A DNA stretch of 50,819 nt, from positions 1 through 50,819 of IMG/VR virus record IMGVR_UViG_3300043433_000062; one strand, written 5' to 3'. Below are positions 12,480 through 19,381 of the stretch, piece after piece; the first letter of the stretch is position 1, and the number at the start of each line of letters is the position of its first letter. The notes below the pieces were generated by a model. The model was not told where the DNA came from, searched no databases, and was given only the letters and a program-made list of their open reading frames with translations. The stretch is from a virus. The position numbers and the translations under genes are program-made.

Positions 12480-12697
12480 TACTTTTTGTTAGAAGTTGCG
12501 TTTGCTTTAAATAAAATTGAGAATAAGAAATTTAGTCCCATTGCTTGCCAAAATCCGATTGGGTGAATCCCATCAGCTGCATCAACTAAACATCCATTCC
12601 ATAATAATTGTACTGGCCATGCCAATAAGATTGCTGCGAAAATAATAAGTGCGATTCCACCTAAAATCATTCCAATTCCTGTTGCTAATTTTTCCAT
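12479..12697 (-). CDS. Small membrane protein (72 aa)
   Basis: Two predicted membrane spans: about residues 8-30 (MILGGIALIIFAAILLAWPV) and about 48-63 (FWQAMGLNFLFSILF). They are joined by a loop with the LLWNGCLVDAADGIHPIGFW motif that I associate with small phage membrane proteins. The C-terminus is short, polar and Lys-rich. No function is known. It is coupled by a TAATG overlap to the phosphatase gene and preceded by the 49-aa gene, in the operon driven by the early promoter at 12871-12910. Confidence 0.7.
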   Translation of the reverse strand: MEKLATGIGMILGGIALIIFAAILLAWPVQLLWNGCLVDAADGIHPIGFWQAMGLNFLFSILFKANATSNKK

Positions 12698-12702
12698 AGT
12701 AA

Positions 12703-12852
12703 TTATATTTGTTCTTCTGATTTTGTTTCAATTAATAAATAAGTTCCAACTTCCGATTGCTTAACAATTCCTGTTGAAATGATTGCTCTTGCTACTTCTA
12801 AATTTTGAGCTGCTATTAAATTTAGCGTTTGCTCCATATAGATTAATTTCAT
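12703..12852 (-). CDS. Small hypothetical protein (49 aa)
   Basis: Starts MKLIYMEQTLNLIAAQNLEV. A longer in-frame version exists, but its extra N-terminal residues (FTYQIK) are the translated early promoter, so the downstream ATG is used. The protein looks like one alpha/beta unit ending in LLIETKSEEQI. No family is recognised. It is the first gene after the early promoter and is followed after 5 bases by the 72-aa membrane protein. Confidence 0.6.
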   Translation of the reverse strand: MKLIYMEQTLNLIAAQNLEVARAIISTGIVKQSEVGTYLLIETKSEEQI

Positions 12853-12870
12853 GATTGTTGTTGTTTTAAT

Positions 12871-12910
12871 TTGATATGTAAATATAATCAATTCATTTTA
12901 AACCCGAAAA
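12871..12910 (-). promoter_or_regulatory. Early promoter of the phosphatase/glycosylase operon
   Basis: TTTT, 20 bp, TATATTTACATATCAAA on the minus strand. The region just after TTTT (CGGGTTTAAAA) matches the tRNA promoter at 495-534. Confidence 0.8.
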
Positions 12911-12939
12911 CTTTTTATGTTAATTTTTTGTTAAAGTTA

Positions 12940-13080
12940 TTAACAATCTTCCTTGTCCTTACCCTTGTGCTTGGTTTTCTTGTAGTATTTCTTTTTATTT
13001 CTATGAGGAGTCGGTACTTTTAGGGCATCGAACCATTCCTCTAATGTGAAATTTATCTTTGTAAGTTTTTTCTTTTCCAT
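12940..13080 (-). CDS. Small basic protein (46 aa)
   Basis: Reads MEKKKLTKINFTLEEWFDAL and then becomes very rich in Lys and Tyr (HRNKKKYYKKTKHKGK). The high positive charge suggests nucleic-acid binding or a regulator of host machinery, though no family is recognised. Its own early promoter at 13091-13130 lies 10 bases upstream of the start. The gene is too short for normal gene calling but is well supported by that promoter and by the intergenic context. Confidence 0.65.
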   Translation of the reverse strand: MEKKKLTKINFTLEEWFDALKVPTPHRNKKKYYKKTKHKGKDKEDC

Positions 13081-13090
13081 TTGTTTTAAT

Positions 13091-13130
13091 TTGATATGTA
13101 AATATAATATATTTTTTTGACACGGTAAAA
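13091..13130 (-). promoter_or_regulatory. Early promoter of the 46-aa basic protein
   Basis: TTTT, 20 bp, TATATTTACATATCAAA. Its upstream part (TTTTACCGTGTCAAAA) matches the exonuclease promoter at 29791-29826. Confidence 0.8.
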
Positions 13131-13197
13131 CGTTTTGTGACTTTTTTTCACTAAGTCGTCAAATAAATATATTAACCTAAAAAATATCTATGAAATC

Positions 13198-13335
13198 ATG
13201 GCAAAGAATGCAACTGGTGGTGCTTTTACAGAATCACCAAAAAAGAAAAGAAAAGGAGTTCACGCTAAAACTAAAACTACTAAGAACAAGGGAGCTAGCA
13301 ACTACAAAAAATCTTACAAAGGCCAGGGTAAATAA
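13198..13335 (+). CDS. Small basic phage protein (45 aa), plus strand
   Basis: Starts MAKNATGGAFTESPKKKRKG and ends SNYKKSYKGQGK. It is rich in Lys, Gly and Ser, with almost no hydrophobic core, so it is probably disordered and nucleic-acid binding. Proteins with a similar KKKRKGVHAK...YKKxYxGQG pattern occur in other phages, without known function. It is one of only two plus-strand genes here and has its own terminator overlapping its stop codon. A TAAATATATT stretch about 35 bases upstream could be its promoter. Confidence 0.7.
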   Translation: MAKNATGGAFTESPKKKRKGVHAKTKTTKNKGASNYKKSYKGQGK

Positions 13336-13347
13336 CCTTGGCTTTTT
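13322..13347 (+). terminator. Terminator of the 45-aa plus-strand gene
   Basis: Stem GCCAGGGT/ACCTTGGC with one G-U pair and a 5-base loop containing part of the stop codon, followed by TTTTT. Confidence 0.8.
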
Positions 13348-13948
13348 AATTTTTGCTAACTAGATATTTTTCATAAGATCCTTCCAATTTTCTATTTGGA
13401 AAATAATAGCTTTTAAATTTATTACCATTCAAATAAATTATCTTGCTGAATCCTGAAGGTAGCATTGCTCCTGTAGTTGACCTGGTTGAACCTACGAAAT
13501 CAAGATAAATCTTAATTGTTACCTCATTATTAATTGCAAGTTCCTTCTCGTATGACTCTAACACCTTCCATTGACCACGGTTAAGGTCTTGATGTTGTAA
13601 GGCGCAATTAACATAAGAAAATGTTAGTTTTAGAGTATTTAAGTCACAATTAAAATCAGCGGCTGGTGCCATGTGACCTTTGTCCCAAACATTATTGTAA
13701 TAATCAACATCATCCGAAGTATGAATCCCTTCTGGCTTATAAAAATTTAGACCCTTTCTGTTGTAATATTTTTTAGAATTTCTATTACATTTAACAACAT
13801 AAGTTATTTCTAAAGGTTGTTCAAAGTCCTGAGAATAAACGATTGAATAAACAGAATTATTGACCGTAACATTCTTTAATCCTGGAGAAGTTACCCCCAA
13901 AGAAAGGAATGCTATGGTCAATAATATTAACAATGAAAGTTTTTTCAC
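13346..13948 (-). CDS. Secreted DNA/RNA non-specific endonuclease (NUC1 type)
   Basis: A 200-residue protein from a GTG start (GTG AAA AAA CTT) that overlaps the stop TAG of the gene upstream; longer versions would run far into that gene. The start gives a signal peptide, MKKLSLLILLTIAFLSLG, so the protein is exported. The catalytic motif is WDKGHMAPAADF, a DKGH form of the DRGH motif of Serratia-type nucleases, followed by NCALQHQDLNRGQW, which carries the metal-binding Asn. It should cut DNA and RNA outside the cytoplasm, perhaps degrading extracellular or incoming DNA. An exported nuclease in a T4-like phage is unusual. Confidence 0.82.
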   Translation of the reverse strand: MKKLSLLILLTIAFLSLGVTSPGLKNVTVNNSVYSIVYSQDFEQPLEITYVVKCNRNSKKYYNRKGLNFYKPEGIHTSDDVDYYNNVWDKGHMAPAADFNCDLNTLKLTFSYVNCALQHQDLNRGQWKVLESYEKELAINNEVTIKIYLDFVGSTRSTTGAMLPSGFSKIIYLNGNKFKSYYFPNRKLEGSYEKYLVSKN

Positions 13949-14250
13949 TATTTGTCTGTGAAGTTTTTGTTTATACCAGGTGCAGTATATGTTGTTGTAA
14001 AACTTACTGGATTTGGATTTCCTGTTCCACCAGTATGCCAATCACAATACGGTACATTAATCGGTTGGTTTGGAGTAAATGGTTGATATGGCTGAGCAGG
14101 ATATGATGGTATTCCTGGACCAATCCATGGATTTTGGTTTGGACTTGGTAACCATTTAGTAACTTCAGTCTTTAATAAGACAACAGCTTCTTCAGCACTT
14201 ATTAGTTTTTCATCTAATAATCTCTGTACGATTGATTCTCTAGTTAGCAT
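13948..14250 (-). CDS. Proline-rich hypothetical protein (100 aa)
   Basis: Starts MLTRESIVQRLLDEKLISAE, a short helical N-terminal segment, followed by a Pro/Asn/Gly/Tyr-rich low-complexity tail (PYQPFTPNQPINVPYCDWHT). No family is recognised. The chosen ATG overlaps the thioredoxin gene end by 11 bases; a start 30 bases earlier is possible. It is coupled on both sides, to thioredoxin before and to the exported nuclease after, so the three probably form one functional unit. Confidence 0.65.
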   Translation of the reverse strand: MLTRESIVQRLLDEKLISAEEAVVLLKTEVTKWLPSPNQNPWIGPGIPSYPAQPYQPFTPNQPINVPYCDWHTGGTGNPNPVSFTTTYTAPGINKNFTDK

Positions 14251-14497
14251 GATTCTCAAATTTTTCAAGATAGAATCCAACAGTGTTAACTCCTACGAAT
14301 CTTTCAAGTTCGGTTCCATTCTCGTCGATTAATACTACAGTTGGAATATTTCGGATTCCATACTTTTGTGTTGTTTCTGTGTCTGAATCTACTAAGATTT
14401 TTTCAACAGTAATATTTGCCTCAGCAACCAATTCCATTTTTGGAGCTAGTTGTTTACAAGGTCCGCACCACGGTGCACTAAAATAAAGGTATTTCAT
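14240..14497 (-). CDS. Thioredoxin-like protein
   Basis: An 85-residue minimal thioredoxin fold. The redox motif WCGPC lies at residues 10-14 of MKYLYFSAPWCGPCKQ, and the cis-Pro motif RNIPTVV follows at about 49-55. It should reduce disulphides, for example in ribonucleotide reductase or during folding of Cys-containing proteins. It is shorter than cellular thioredoxins (about 105 aa). It heads a small operon with the Pro-rich protein and the exported nuclease and is preceded by a late-type motif. Confidence 0.87.
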   Translation of the reverse strand: MKYLYFSAPWCGPCKQLAPKMELVAEANITVEKILVDSDTETTQKYGIRNIPTVVLIDENGTELERFVGVNTVGFYLEKFENHAN

Positions 14498-14513
14498 GAT
14501 ATTAAGGTTTAGT

Positions 14514-14522
14514 ATTATATAT
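14514..14522 (-). promoter_or_regulatory. Putative late promoter of the thioredoxin operon
   Basis: The minus strand reads CATATATAATACT, a one-base variant of the GATATATAAT motif, 17 bases upstream of the thioredoxin start. Confidence 0.45.
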
Positions 14523-14538
14523 GAAGGTTCTAAAAAGT

Positions 14539-17220
14539 TTATTTCTCAACAATATACACCCCAATTGAGCTATCAAATCTATCTTCAAGATCTTTAATTG
14601 CATCAATTAACGGTTGAATATCTAGTTTAGCTTCTTTTGTGTCTTTATTCATGGCATCAACATTTTTCTTAACACCAGTTACCGTTTCTTTAACAGTACT
14701 AATTGCGCCAGAAAGAGCATCTCCAATTCCACCAGTAGCTTTACCTTGTTTTTCAACAGATTTTTCAAGATTAATAACAGTTCCTGTAAGTTGTTTTACA
14801 GCATCCATTAATTTATTAGCAAGAACTCCCATTGCAGATTCTCCTCCATTTTTAGCTAAATCGTCAAGAGCCTTAAACATATTTGTAGTTGCATAAAGTG
14901 CTTTAATGTCCATTGCTTTACTTGCATGTGCAACACGAACATAAGATTTTGAAATACTATCAAATGCTTTTGCCTGTGCATTGAAATCATCAACATCAAT
15001 ATCTTCATGAAGATCAGTAAGCGCAGTAAATGCTTTCATCGTCATAGCTGCACCTCTGTTAATCATCGAGAACCCTTTACCAACATTTATTAATGGTATT
15101 GCAAGTTTATTCACATCTGGTGCTATTACAGCCAGACGTTCTAATATTTCTATCGGTGATGGTTGATCGCCTCCAAAAAGTGAACCAATTCCATCAAGTA
15201 AACCTCCAATCGCATTACCAATTCCAGATGCAATACTTGAACCAGCCATGGCTGCGGTAAAGATTAACCATGCTCCTCCTAATGCTGCAATACCGATCGC
15301 AAGACCAAGCATATTGTCAACTCCAATTTCATTTTTAAATCGGGCAAAAACATCAACCATTCCATTAATTGGTGCTAATAACATTGCTGTAAATCCTTGG
15401 GCAACTGTTATTAATTGTGGCATTACAGGTGCTAATCCAGCAAGAATCCAACCAACTGCTAATATTGTAATAGCAGCAACAATAATACCAAGTGCTCCTA
15501 ATAATAGAGTAACTGGTGTTAATGCGGCAACTGCTAGTCCCATTGCTACGATAGCAAGTCCCATAACTCCTAGTGCTGCTCCTGTATTAATAGTCCAATC
15601 TAATGGTGGCGCAATCCAAGTTCCTGGCGCTAATGTTAAAATCCAAGCAACTGCAATAATTGCAAATGCAGTTACGGCAACGCCAATAAGTGCTTTAAAT
15701 AAATCTCCAATACCCATACTTGATAATAACTTACCAGAAAGATATAATGCTGCTCCAAAAATAACCATTGCCAATCCGGCTTTAAGTGTCCATTCGGCTT
15801 CAGGTGCTTTATAAACATCAGGAAGGGCTTGGAAAATCCATGCAGCTGCAAGAACTCCAAATGCTACGATTGGGAGTGCTATTGCCATAAAGATCATTTC
15901 TTTTAAGGTCATTCCTTTGATTGCTTTAGAAACTATAAAGAATGGAATTGCAAATATTAATAAGGCAAATCCAGCTTTAAGAACCCACAGTGGATCTGGT
16001 GCTAAATAATCAGAAATTACAGCTAATCCTTGGAAAATAAGAGCAGTTCCTAATATTCCAATTGCCATTAAAGGAATTGCAATAGAACCATATAATAGTT
16101 CTTTAATATCTGCTCCTTTGATTGCTTTCATAATAAAGTAGAAACCAATTGCGTATAAACCGATCGCGAACGCAGATTTAAGAACCCATAAAGGGTCTGG
16201 CGCCATACTAGCATCTACTGCCGGGAATAATTGGAATATTGCAGCGACCGCCGTAATTCCAAGTGCCATTAATGGGATTGCAATAGTACCATATATAAGA
16301 TCTTTAATTTCGGCTCCTTTAATTGCTTTCATAATAAAATAGAAACCAATTGCATATAAACCAATTGCAAATGCAGATTTAAGAACCCATAGTGGATCTG
16401 GTGCTACTGGATTGCTCGGCATTAACATGAATGCATATGCTGCTCCAACGATACCAAGTGCCATTAATGGAATGGCAATTGCTGCAAATATTAATTGTTC
16501 TTTCTTAAGATCTTTAGTTGCTTTTAAAATTAATGAGTATGCAAAAGCAGCAGGTATCATAATAACTGCAACTGCAAGTGCTAGTAATAATTGAACTGGA
16601 TTAACCATCGGCATCAACATAAATATTGCACCACTTAAAACTAGTGAAAGTGCTATTGCTGCCATTGCTAATGTTGTTGCTCCAGCAAGAGCAAACATAG
16701 ATTTTGGATTACTTAAGTCTGCACTATTGTCTCCACTACCAATAATATCTCTAGAATTTCTACCAAGAACCTCGGCAATTTTAACAAATGTAGGTGCAAT
16801 AAGTGCAAAAATACCAGCAACTGCTAGCACAGTAAGTAATTGTCCTATTGAAATAACTGGAACTAATGTGAATAATGCAGCTGCTGCAACAATTGCACCA
16901 GCAACACCAACAATCATTAGTGCAGTTAATCCAACATCTTTTGCCGACATTGGAGTAAACATTCCTCCACCAGGACCTCCTTTAGATCCAGCTCCTTTTT
17001 CTAATCTTTTATTCTGCTCCTGTAAAATACTTCTAATATCGCTTAATATTGTCGTTTGCTTTTTAAGCTCATCTCCAGTTTCAGTCGCGGATTTTCCAGT
17101 TGCTCCGGTAAGAATAACTTCGCTAATTCTCGCAACCAGTTCAAGAGTGGCTTCAGCCGCTGCTTGTATCTTATTTAAAGGATTGGTTAATAATGTAACT
17201 TGTTTCGTATTGTTGGTCAC
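14539..17220 (-). CDS. Tape measure protein with hydrophobic repeats
   Basis: An 893-residue protein, GTG start. Residues 1-75 are helical and polar, followed by a Gly-rich turn at about 76-90. Residues about 95-640 are strongly hydrophobic and include several repeats of about 67 residues with the signature PDPLWVLKxxFAIGLYAIGF...MKAIKG...IPLMALGI. The C-terminal 240 residues are soluble and helical. Position after tube, sheath and chaperone genes fits the tail length determinant (T4 gp29, about 590 aa). The longer protein implies a longer tail. The hydrophobic repeats could insert into the host membrane during DNA entry. A late motif precedes the gene. Confidence 0.78.
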   Translation of the reverse strand: MTNNTKQVTLLTNPLNKIQAAAEATLELVARISEVILTGATGKSATETGDELKKQTTILSDIRSILQEQNKRLEKGAGSKGGPGGGMFTPMSAKDVGLTALMIVGVAGAIVAAAALFTLVPVISIGQLLTVLAVAGIFALIAPTFVKIAEVLGRNSRDIIGSGDNSADLSNPKSMFALAGATTLAMAAIALSLVLSGAIFMLMPMVNPVQLLLALAVAVIMIPAAFAYSLILKATKDLKKEQLIFAAIAIPLMALGIVGAAYAFMLMPSNPVAPDPLWVLKSAFAIGLYAIGFYFIMKAIKGAEIKDLIYGTIAIPLMALGITAVAAIFQLFPAVDASMAPDPLWVLKSAFAIGLYAIGFYFIMKAIKGADIKELLYGSIAIPLMAIGILGTALIFQGLAVISDYLAPDPLWVLKAGFALLIFAIPFFIVSKAIKGMTLKEMIFMAIALPIVAFGVLAAAWIFQALPDVYKAPEAEWTLKAGLAMVIFGAALYLSGKLLSSMGIGDLFKALIGVAVTAFAIIAVAWILTLAPGTWIAPPLDWTINTGAALGVMGLAIVAMGLAVAALTPVTLLLGALGIIVAAITILAVGWILAGLAPVMPQLITVAQGFTAMLLAPINGMVDVFARFKNEIGVDNMLGLAIGIAALGGAWLIFTAAMAGSSIASGIGNAIGGLLDGIGSLFGGDQPSPIEILERLAVIAPDVNKLAIPLINVGKGFSMINRGAAMTMKAFTALTDLHEDIDVDDFNAQAKAFDSISKSYVRVAHASKAMDIKALYATTNMFKALDDLAKNGGESAMGVLANKLMDAVKQLTGTVINLEKSVEKQGKATGGIGDALSGAISTVKETVTGVKKNVDAMNKDTKEAKLDIQPLIDAIKDLEDRFDSSIGVYIVEK
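15963..16402 (-). repeat. Repeats of about 200 bp inside the tape measure gene
   Basis: Segments around 15979, 16181 and 16381, spaced about 201 bases, share the AAGAACCCA...GGATCTGG sequence and encode successive 67-residue protein repeats. They are diverged, not identical. Confidence 0.75.
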
Positions 17221-17260
17221 GTGTGATTCTATTTTTTTAAGATAAACACTTGTTCTCTAG

Positions 17261-17271
17261 GATTATATATC
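17261..17271 (-). promoter_or_regulatory. Putative late promoter of the tape measure gene
   Basis: The minus strand reads GGGATATATAATCC, 41 bases upstream of the GTG start and just after the terminator of the chaperone genes. Confidence 0.65.
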
Positions 17272-17275
17272 CCAA

Positions 17276-17303
17276 TAAAAAAGGGTCCGATTAGGGACCC
17301 TTT
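17276..17303 (-). terminator. Terminator after the tail chaperone genes
   Basis: Stem AAAGGGTCC/GGACCCTTT with a 6-base loop, followed by TTTTTTATT on the minus strand. Confidence 0.88.
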
Positions 17304-17306
17304 ATT

Positions 17307-17582
17307 TTATTTGAGATTTGGCATTTTCATGTTTGGCATTTTCATGTTTGGCATTTTCATTCCACTCATGGCTCCTGACGTTGCATCATTCTGCCCTTGG
17401 TTCTGTTTATTCTCCTCCTTGATATGTTCTATTAAATCTTTAACGAGATAATGGAATTCATAATACTCAAGTTTTTCAAGCTCTGTTGGTTGAATATGTA
17501 ATTTAAGGTAAATATGAAATTTAACCTTAAAGAAGTTCTCCAGCGATATCTTGAACAACGAAAAGAGATTTGATGCCGTCAC
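17307..17582 (-). CDS. Tail chaperone second frame, likely made by +1 frameshift
   Basis: A 91-codon frame overlapping the end of the gp26-like gene by 56 bases, in the +1 phase. Read alone it needs a GTG start. The upstream gene ends GAA CTT CTT TAA G; a one-base forward slip at CTT T would continue as AAG GTT AAA in this frame, as in the prfB site CUU UGA. The shifted part encodes about 73 residues: KLHIQPTELEKLEYYEFHYL, then a polar region and a tail with the repeat MKMPNMKMPNMKMPNLK. This fits the frameshifted tail assembly chaperone pairs found just before tape measure genes. Independent initiation remains possible. Confidence 0.62.
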   Translation of the reverse strand: MTASNLFSLFKISLENFFKVKFHIYLKLHIQPTELEKLEYYEFHYLVKDLIEHIKEENKQNQGQNDATSGAMSGMKMPNMKMPNMKMPNLK

Positions 17583-18486
17583 GAAAGGTGATGGGAACTT
17601 CCTCCTCCTCGTCCCCTAACTGTACTAGCATATTTGGTTGAACTCCAATTTTCATCTTTTCAGCCAATGTATATACTAAATTGTATTTTTTGTTTGACCA
17701 TCCATTTAATTCAATTTCAAATTCAAAGATTGTTTTATCGCTAAAACCTCTCCAATCCTTATTCAAATAAGGAATAATTTGAAGAATTGATTGATCTACT
17801 TTTTGACCTTTTTGTTGCTTTTCTTTAATGTAAGCAGTAATCTTCTGCATAACTCCAATAACAGGTGGAGTCATTTCGATTGTTCCAAAAGATTTCGTTT
17901 CAATCATAAATGATTTTCTTTCTGAATCGTAATACTTGTCTAATTCAGTTGGAATTTTAAAGTATTGAAAGAATTCTTTTCTAATTTCAATCTCGTGCTT
18001 TTCTCCTTTTTTCGACATATGGTCGATTTTAAGGTTAGATTCTGGCTCCGGGAAAGTTAAATCTCTAATTGATAAAATAATGTAAAATCTATCCTCTTCA
18101 AGAATATCTTTATAAGACAGTCTTTTGTTTGCTGAGGTTATTCTAATACAAGATTCTAAAATTTGATTTAATTTTTCATCAATATCTAAAACGTTAGTTT
18201 CATCAATTGTTGAGAAATGTCTAATCTCTGCAACTTTTGCAGATCTAATTGAAATTTCAGTACCGTCTGGGTAAAACATACCGCCTGATGGTAATGAAAG
18301 TGTAGGAATTACATGGTACCCTAAATGGAAATCTGCACTTTCAGCCTTTTCACCATTAAATCGATCCATATTAACCCTTCCTAAATTAACGGGCTCTTCT
18401 TGGGTTTCTTGTGACTCGTTAGATTGAACCATATTCTTGTATTGGTCTTCTAAGTTGATTTCGTTTTCGTTACTTTCGTTACTCAT
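17527..18486 (-). CDS. gp26-like tail assembly/baseplate hub assembly protein
   Basis: A 319-residue protein. The first 50 residues are acidic and disordered. A conserved block starts at about residue 58 (VIPTLSLPSGGMFYPDGTEI then RSAKVAEIRHFSTIDE), followed by LNQILESCIR and RDLTFPEPESNLKI. This arrangement matches the family of T4 gp26 and related tail assembly chaperones, which help to assemble the tape measure with the hub and are absent from the final virion. It lies directly upstream of the tape measure gene and its end carries the possible frameshift site. Confidence 0.68.
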   Translation of the reverse strand: MSNESNENEINLEDQYKNMVQSNESQETQEEPVNLGRVNMDRFNGEKAESADFHLGYHVIPTLSLPSGGMFYPDGTEISIRSAKVAEIRHFSTIDETNVLDIDEKLNQILESCIRITSANKRLSYKDILEEDRFYIILSIRDLTFPEPESNLKIDHMSKKGEKHEIEIRKEFFQYFKIPTELDKYYDSERKSFMIETKSFGTIEMTPPVIGVMQKITAYIKEKQQKGQKVDQSILQIIPYLNKDWRGFSDKTIFEFEIELNGWSNKKYNLVYTLAEKMKIGVQPNMLVQLGDEEEEVPITFRDGIKSLFVVQDIAGELL

Positions 18487-18489
18487 AAA

Positions 18490-18705
18490 TTATTTGTCTT
18501 TAAGTTTTTTAATATCAATTTTTTCGAAAGGCTTGATACTATTAGCCTTTTTTTCGATTTCCTCTCGAATAACATCTCTTATAAAAGCAGAAATTGAAAT
18601 AGGTCGTTGACCCGTCTCAATTGCTTCATTCAAGATGATTCGATTAATCAAAGATACCTCGTCTTCTGACAGAAGAACCTGTAACTTTTTTGTCAATTTA
18701 TCCAT
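18490..18705 (-). CDS. Ribbon-helix-helix-like small protein
   Basis: A 71-residue protein. KKLQVLLSEDEVSLINRIIL followed by SISAFIRDVIREEIEKK has the strand-helix-helix spacing of Arc/CopG-type DNA-binding proteins, with Ser-x-Ser-x-Phe at the second helix. It may be a transcriptional regulator or a small assembly factor. Its position among late tail genes, 3 bases ahead of the gp26-like gene, is unusual for a repressor. A TATAATATATAG stretch ends just before its start codon. Confidence 0.6.
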   Translation of the reverse strand: MDKLTKKLQVLLSEDEVSLINRIILNEAIETGQRPISISAFIRDVIREEIEKKANSIKPFEKIDIKKLKDK

Positions 18706-18744
18706 CTATATATTATATTATCATTATATTATGTTTTTGTTTCA

Positions 18745-18780
18745 TAAAAAAATGGGGAATAATTAAAAACTATTCCCCAT
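18745..18780 (-). terminator. Terminator after the tail tube gene
   Basis: Stem ATGGGGAATA/TATTCCCCAT, loop GTTTTTAAT, followed by TTTTTT. It is a strong GC-containing stem in AT-rich DNA. Confidence 0.92.
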
Positions 18781-18793
18781 GATTATAGAATAA

Positions 18794-19348
18794 TTATGCT
18801 AAAACTTCTTTCCAAGCGTCGCATCTCCAAGTTACTTCTAAAGTAGCAGCATCTGCACTTTCGTAATTTAATTCAGTAGTGAATCCTAAACCTGAAGTGA
18901 TTTGACAATCTTCCAATGTAATAGTTCTATAAATATCTCCAGCTCTGTTGAACTGTACGATAACGATAGTACCTACATAATCTTTTTTAAGTCCCATAGA
19001 ACCTGTGTTCGGATCATATCTTAAGTTATACCATTGTCTCAATGATTTATAAAGGTAAGCTTGATTAGCCTCATTTAAGTTCAATGAGAAGTTAACTGTT
19101 ACGTCAACTGAAGTATTATCAGGAGTACCTGCATAAGATCTTGTTACAAATTTATATTTTTGTTCAATAGCACCAACTTCTTTATAGAATTCTAATCCTG
19201 AGATTGAATTAATATGTTGAAGCAATAGTGTCGCATCCGAAACGCCTTGTGGAGGAAGAATTGTAACTTCGAATAGATTACCTTGTACTGGTTCGAAGTT
19301 TCTACCTTTTCTAGACGTTTGGTCTTGTGAATAATGTGGTAAAGCCAT
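18794..19348 (-). CDS. 19: Tail tube protein (gp19-like)
   Basis: A 184-residue protein, close to T4 gp19 (163 aa). It shows the tube-protein pattern: an N-terminal arm, FEVTILPPQGVSD, HINSISGLEFYKEVGAIEQKY, a central VDVTVNFSLNLNEANQAYLY strand-helix, RQWYNLRYDPNTG, and a C-terminal ESADAATLEVTWRCDAWK. It stacks into the inner tail tube through which DNA passes. It follows the sheath gene, as in T4, and is closed by a strong terminator, so it is likely produced in excess. Confidence 0.9.
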   Translation of the reverse strand: MALPHYSQDQTSRKGRNFEPVQGNLFEVTILPPQGVSDATLLLQHINSISGLEFYKEVGAIEQKYKFVTRSYAGTPDNTSVDVTVNFSLNLNEANQAYLYKSLRQWYNLRYDPNTGSMGLKKDYVGTIVIVQFNRAGDIYRTITLEDCQITSGLGFTTELNYESADAATLEVTWRCDAWKEVLA

Positions 19349-19369
19349 GTTTATTAATGTTTTATTTTT

Positions 19370-19378
19370 TTATATATC
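19370..19378 (-). promoter_or_regulatory. Putative late promoter of the tail tube gene
   Basis: The minus strand reads CAGATATATAAAAA, 22 bases upstream of the tube start. It gives the tube gene its own late transcript. Confidence 0.6.
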
Positions 19379-19381
19379 TGA

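Noticed and set aside
12853-12891. Upstream start for the 49-aa gene, also with FTYQIK
   Set aside because: Same promoter translation artefact as at 8129-8164, which explains why two unrelated ORFs seemed to share an N-terminus.
13237-13260. PKKKRKG in the 45-aa protein as a nuclear localisation signal
   Set aside because: The phage infects bacteria. The basic cluster is better explained by nucleic-acid binding.
15248-15814. 188-codon plus-strand ORF inside the tape measure gene
   Set aside because: It is an antisense shadow: Ala/Ile/Pro-rich low-complexity text produced by the repeats on the other strand, without promoter or domain.
15963-16402. CRISPR-like array from regularly spaced repeats
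   Set aside because: The repeats are diverged, in frame, and code for protein repeats of the tape measure gene. There are no unique spacers and no cas genes.
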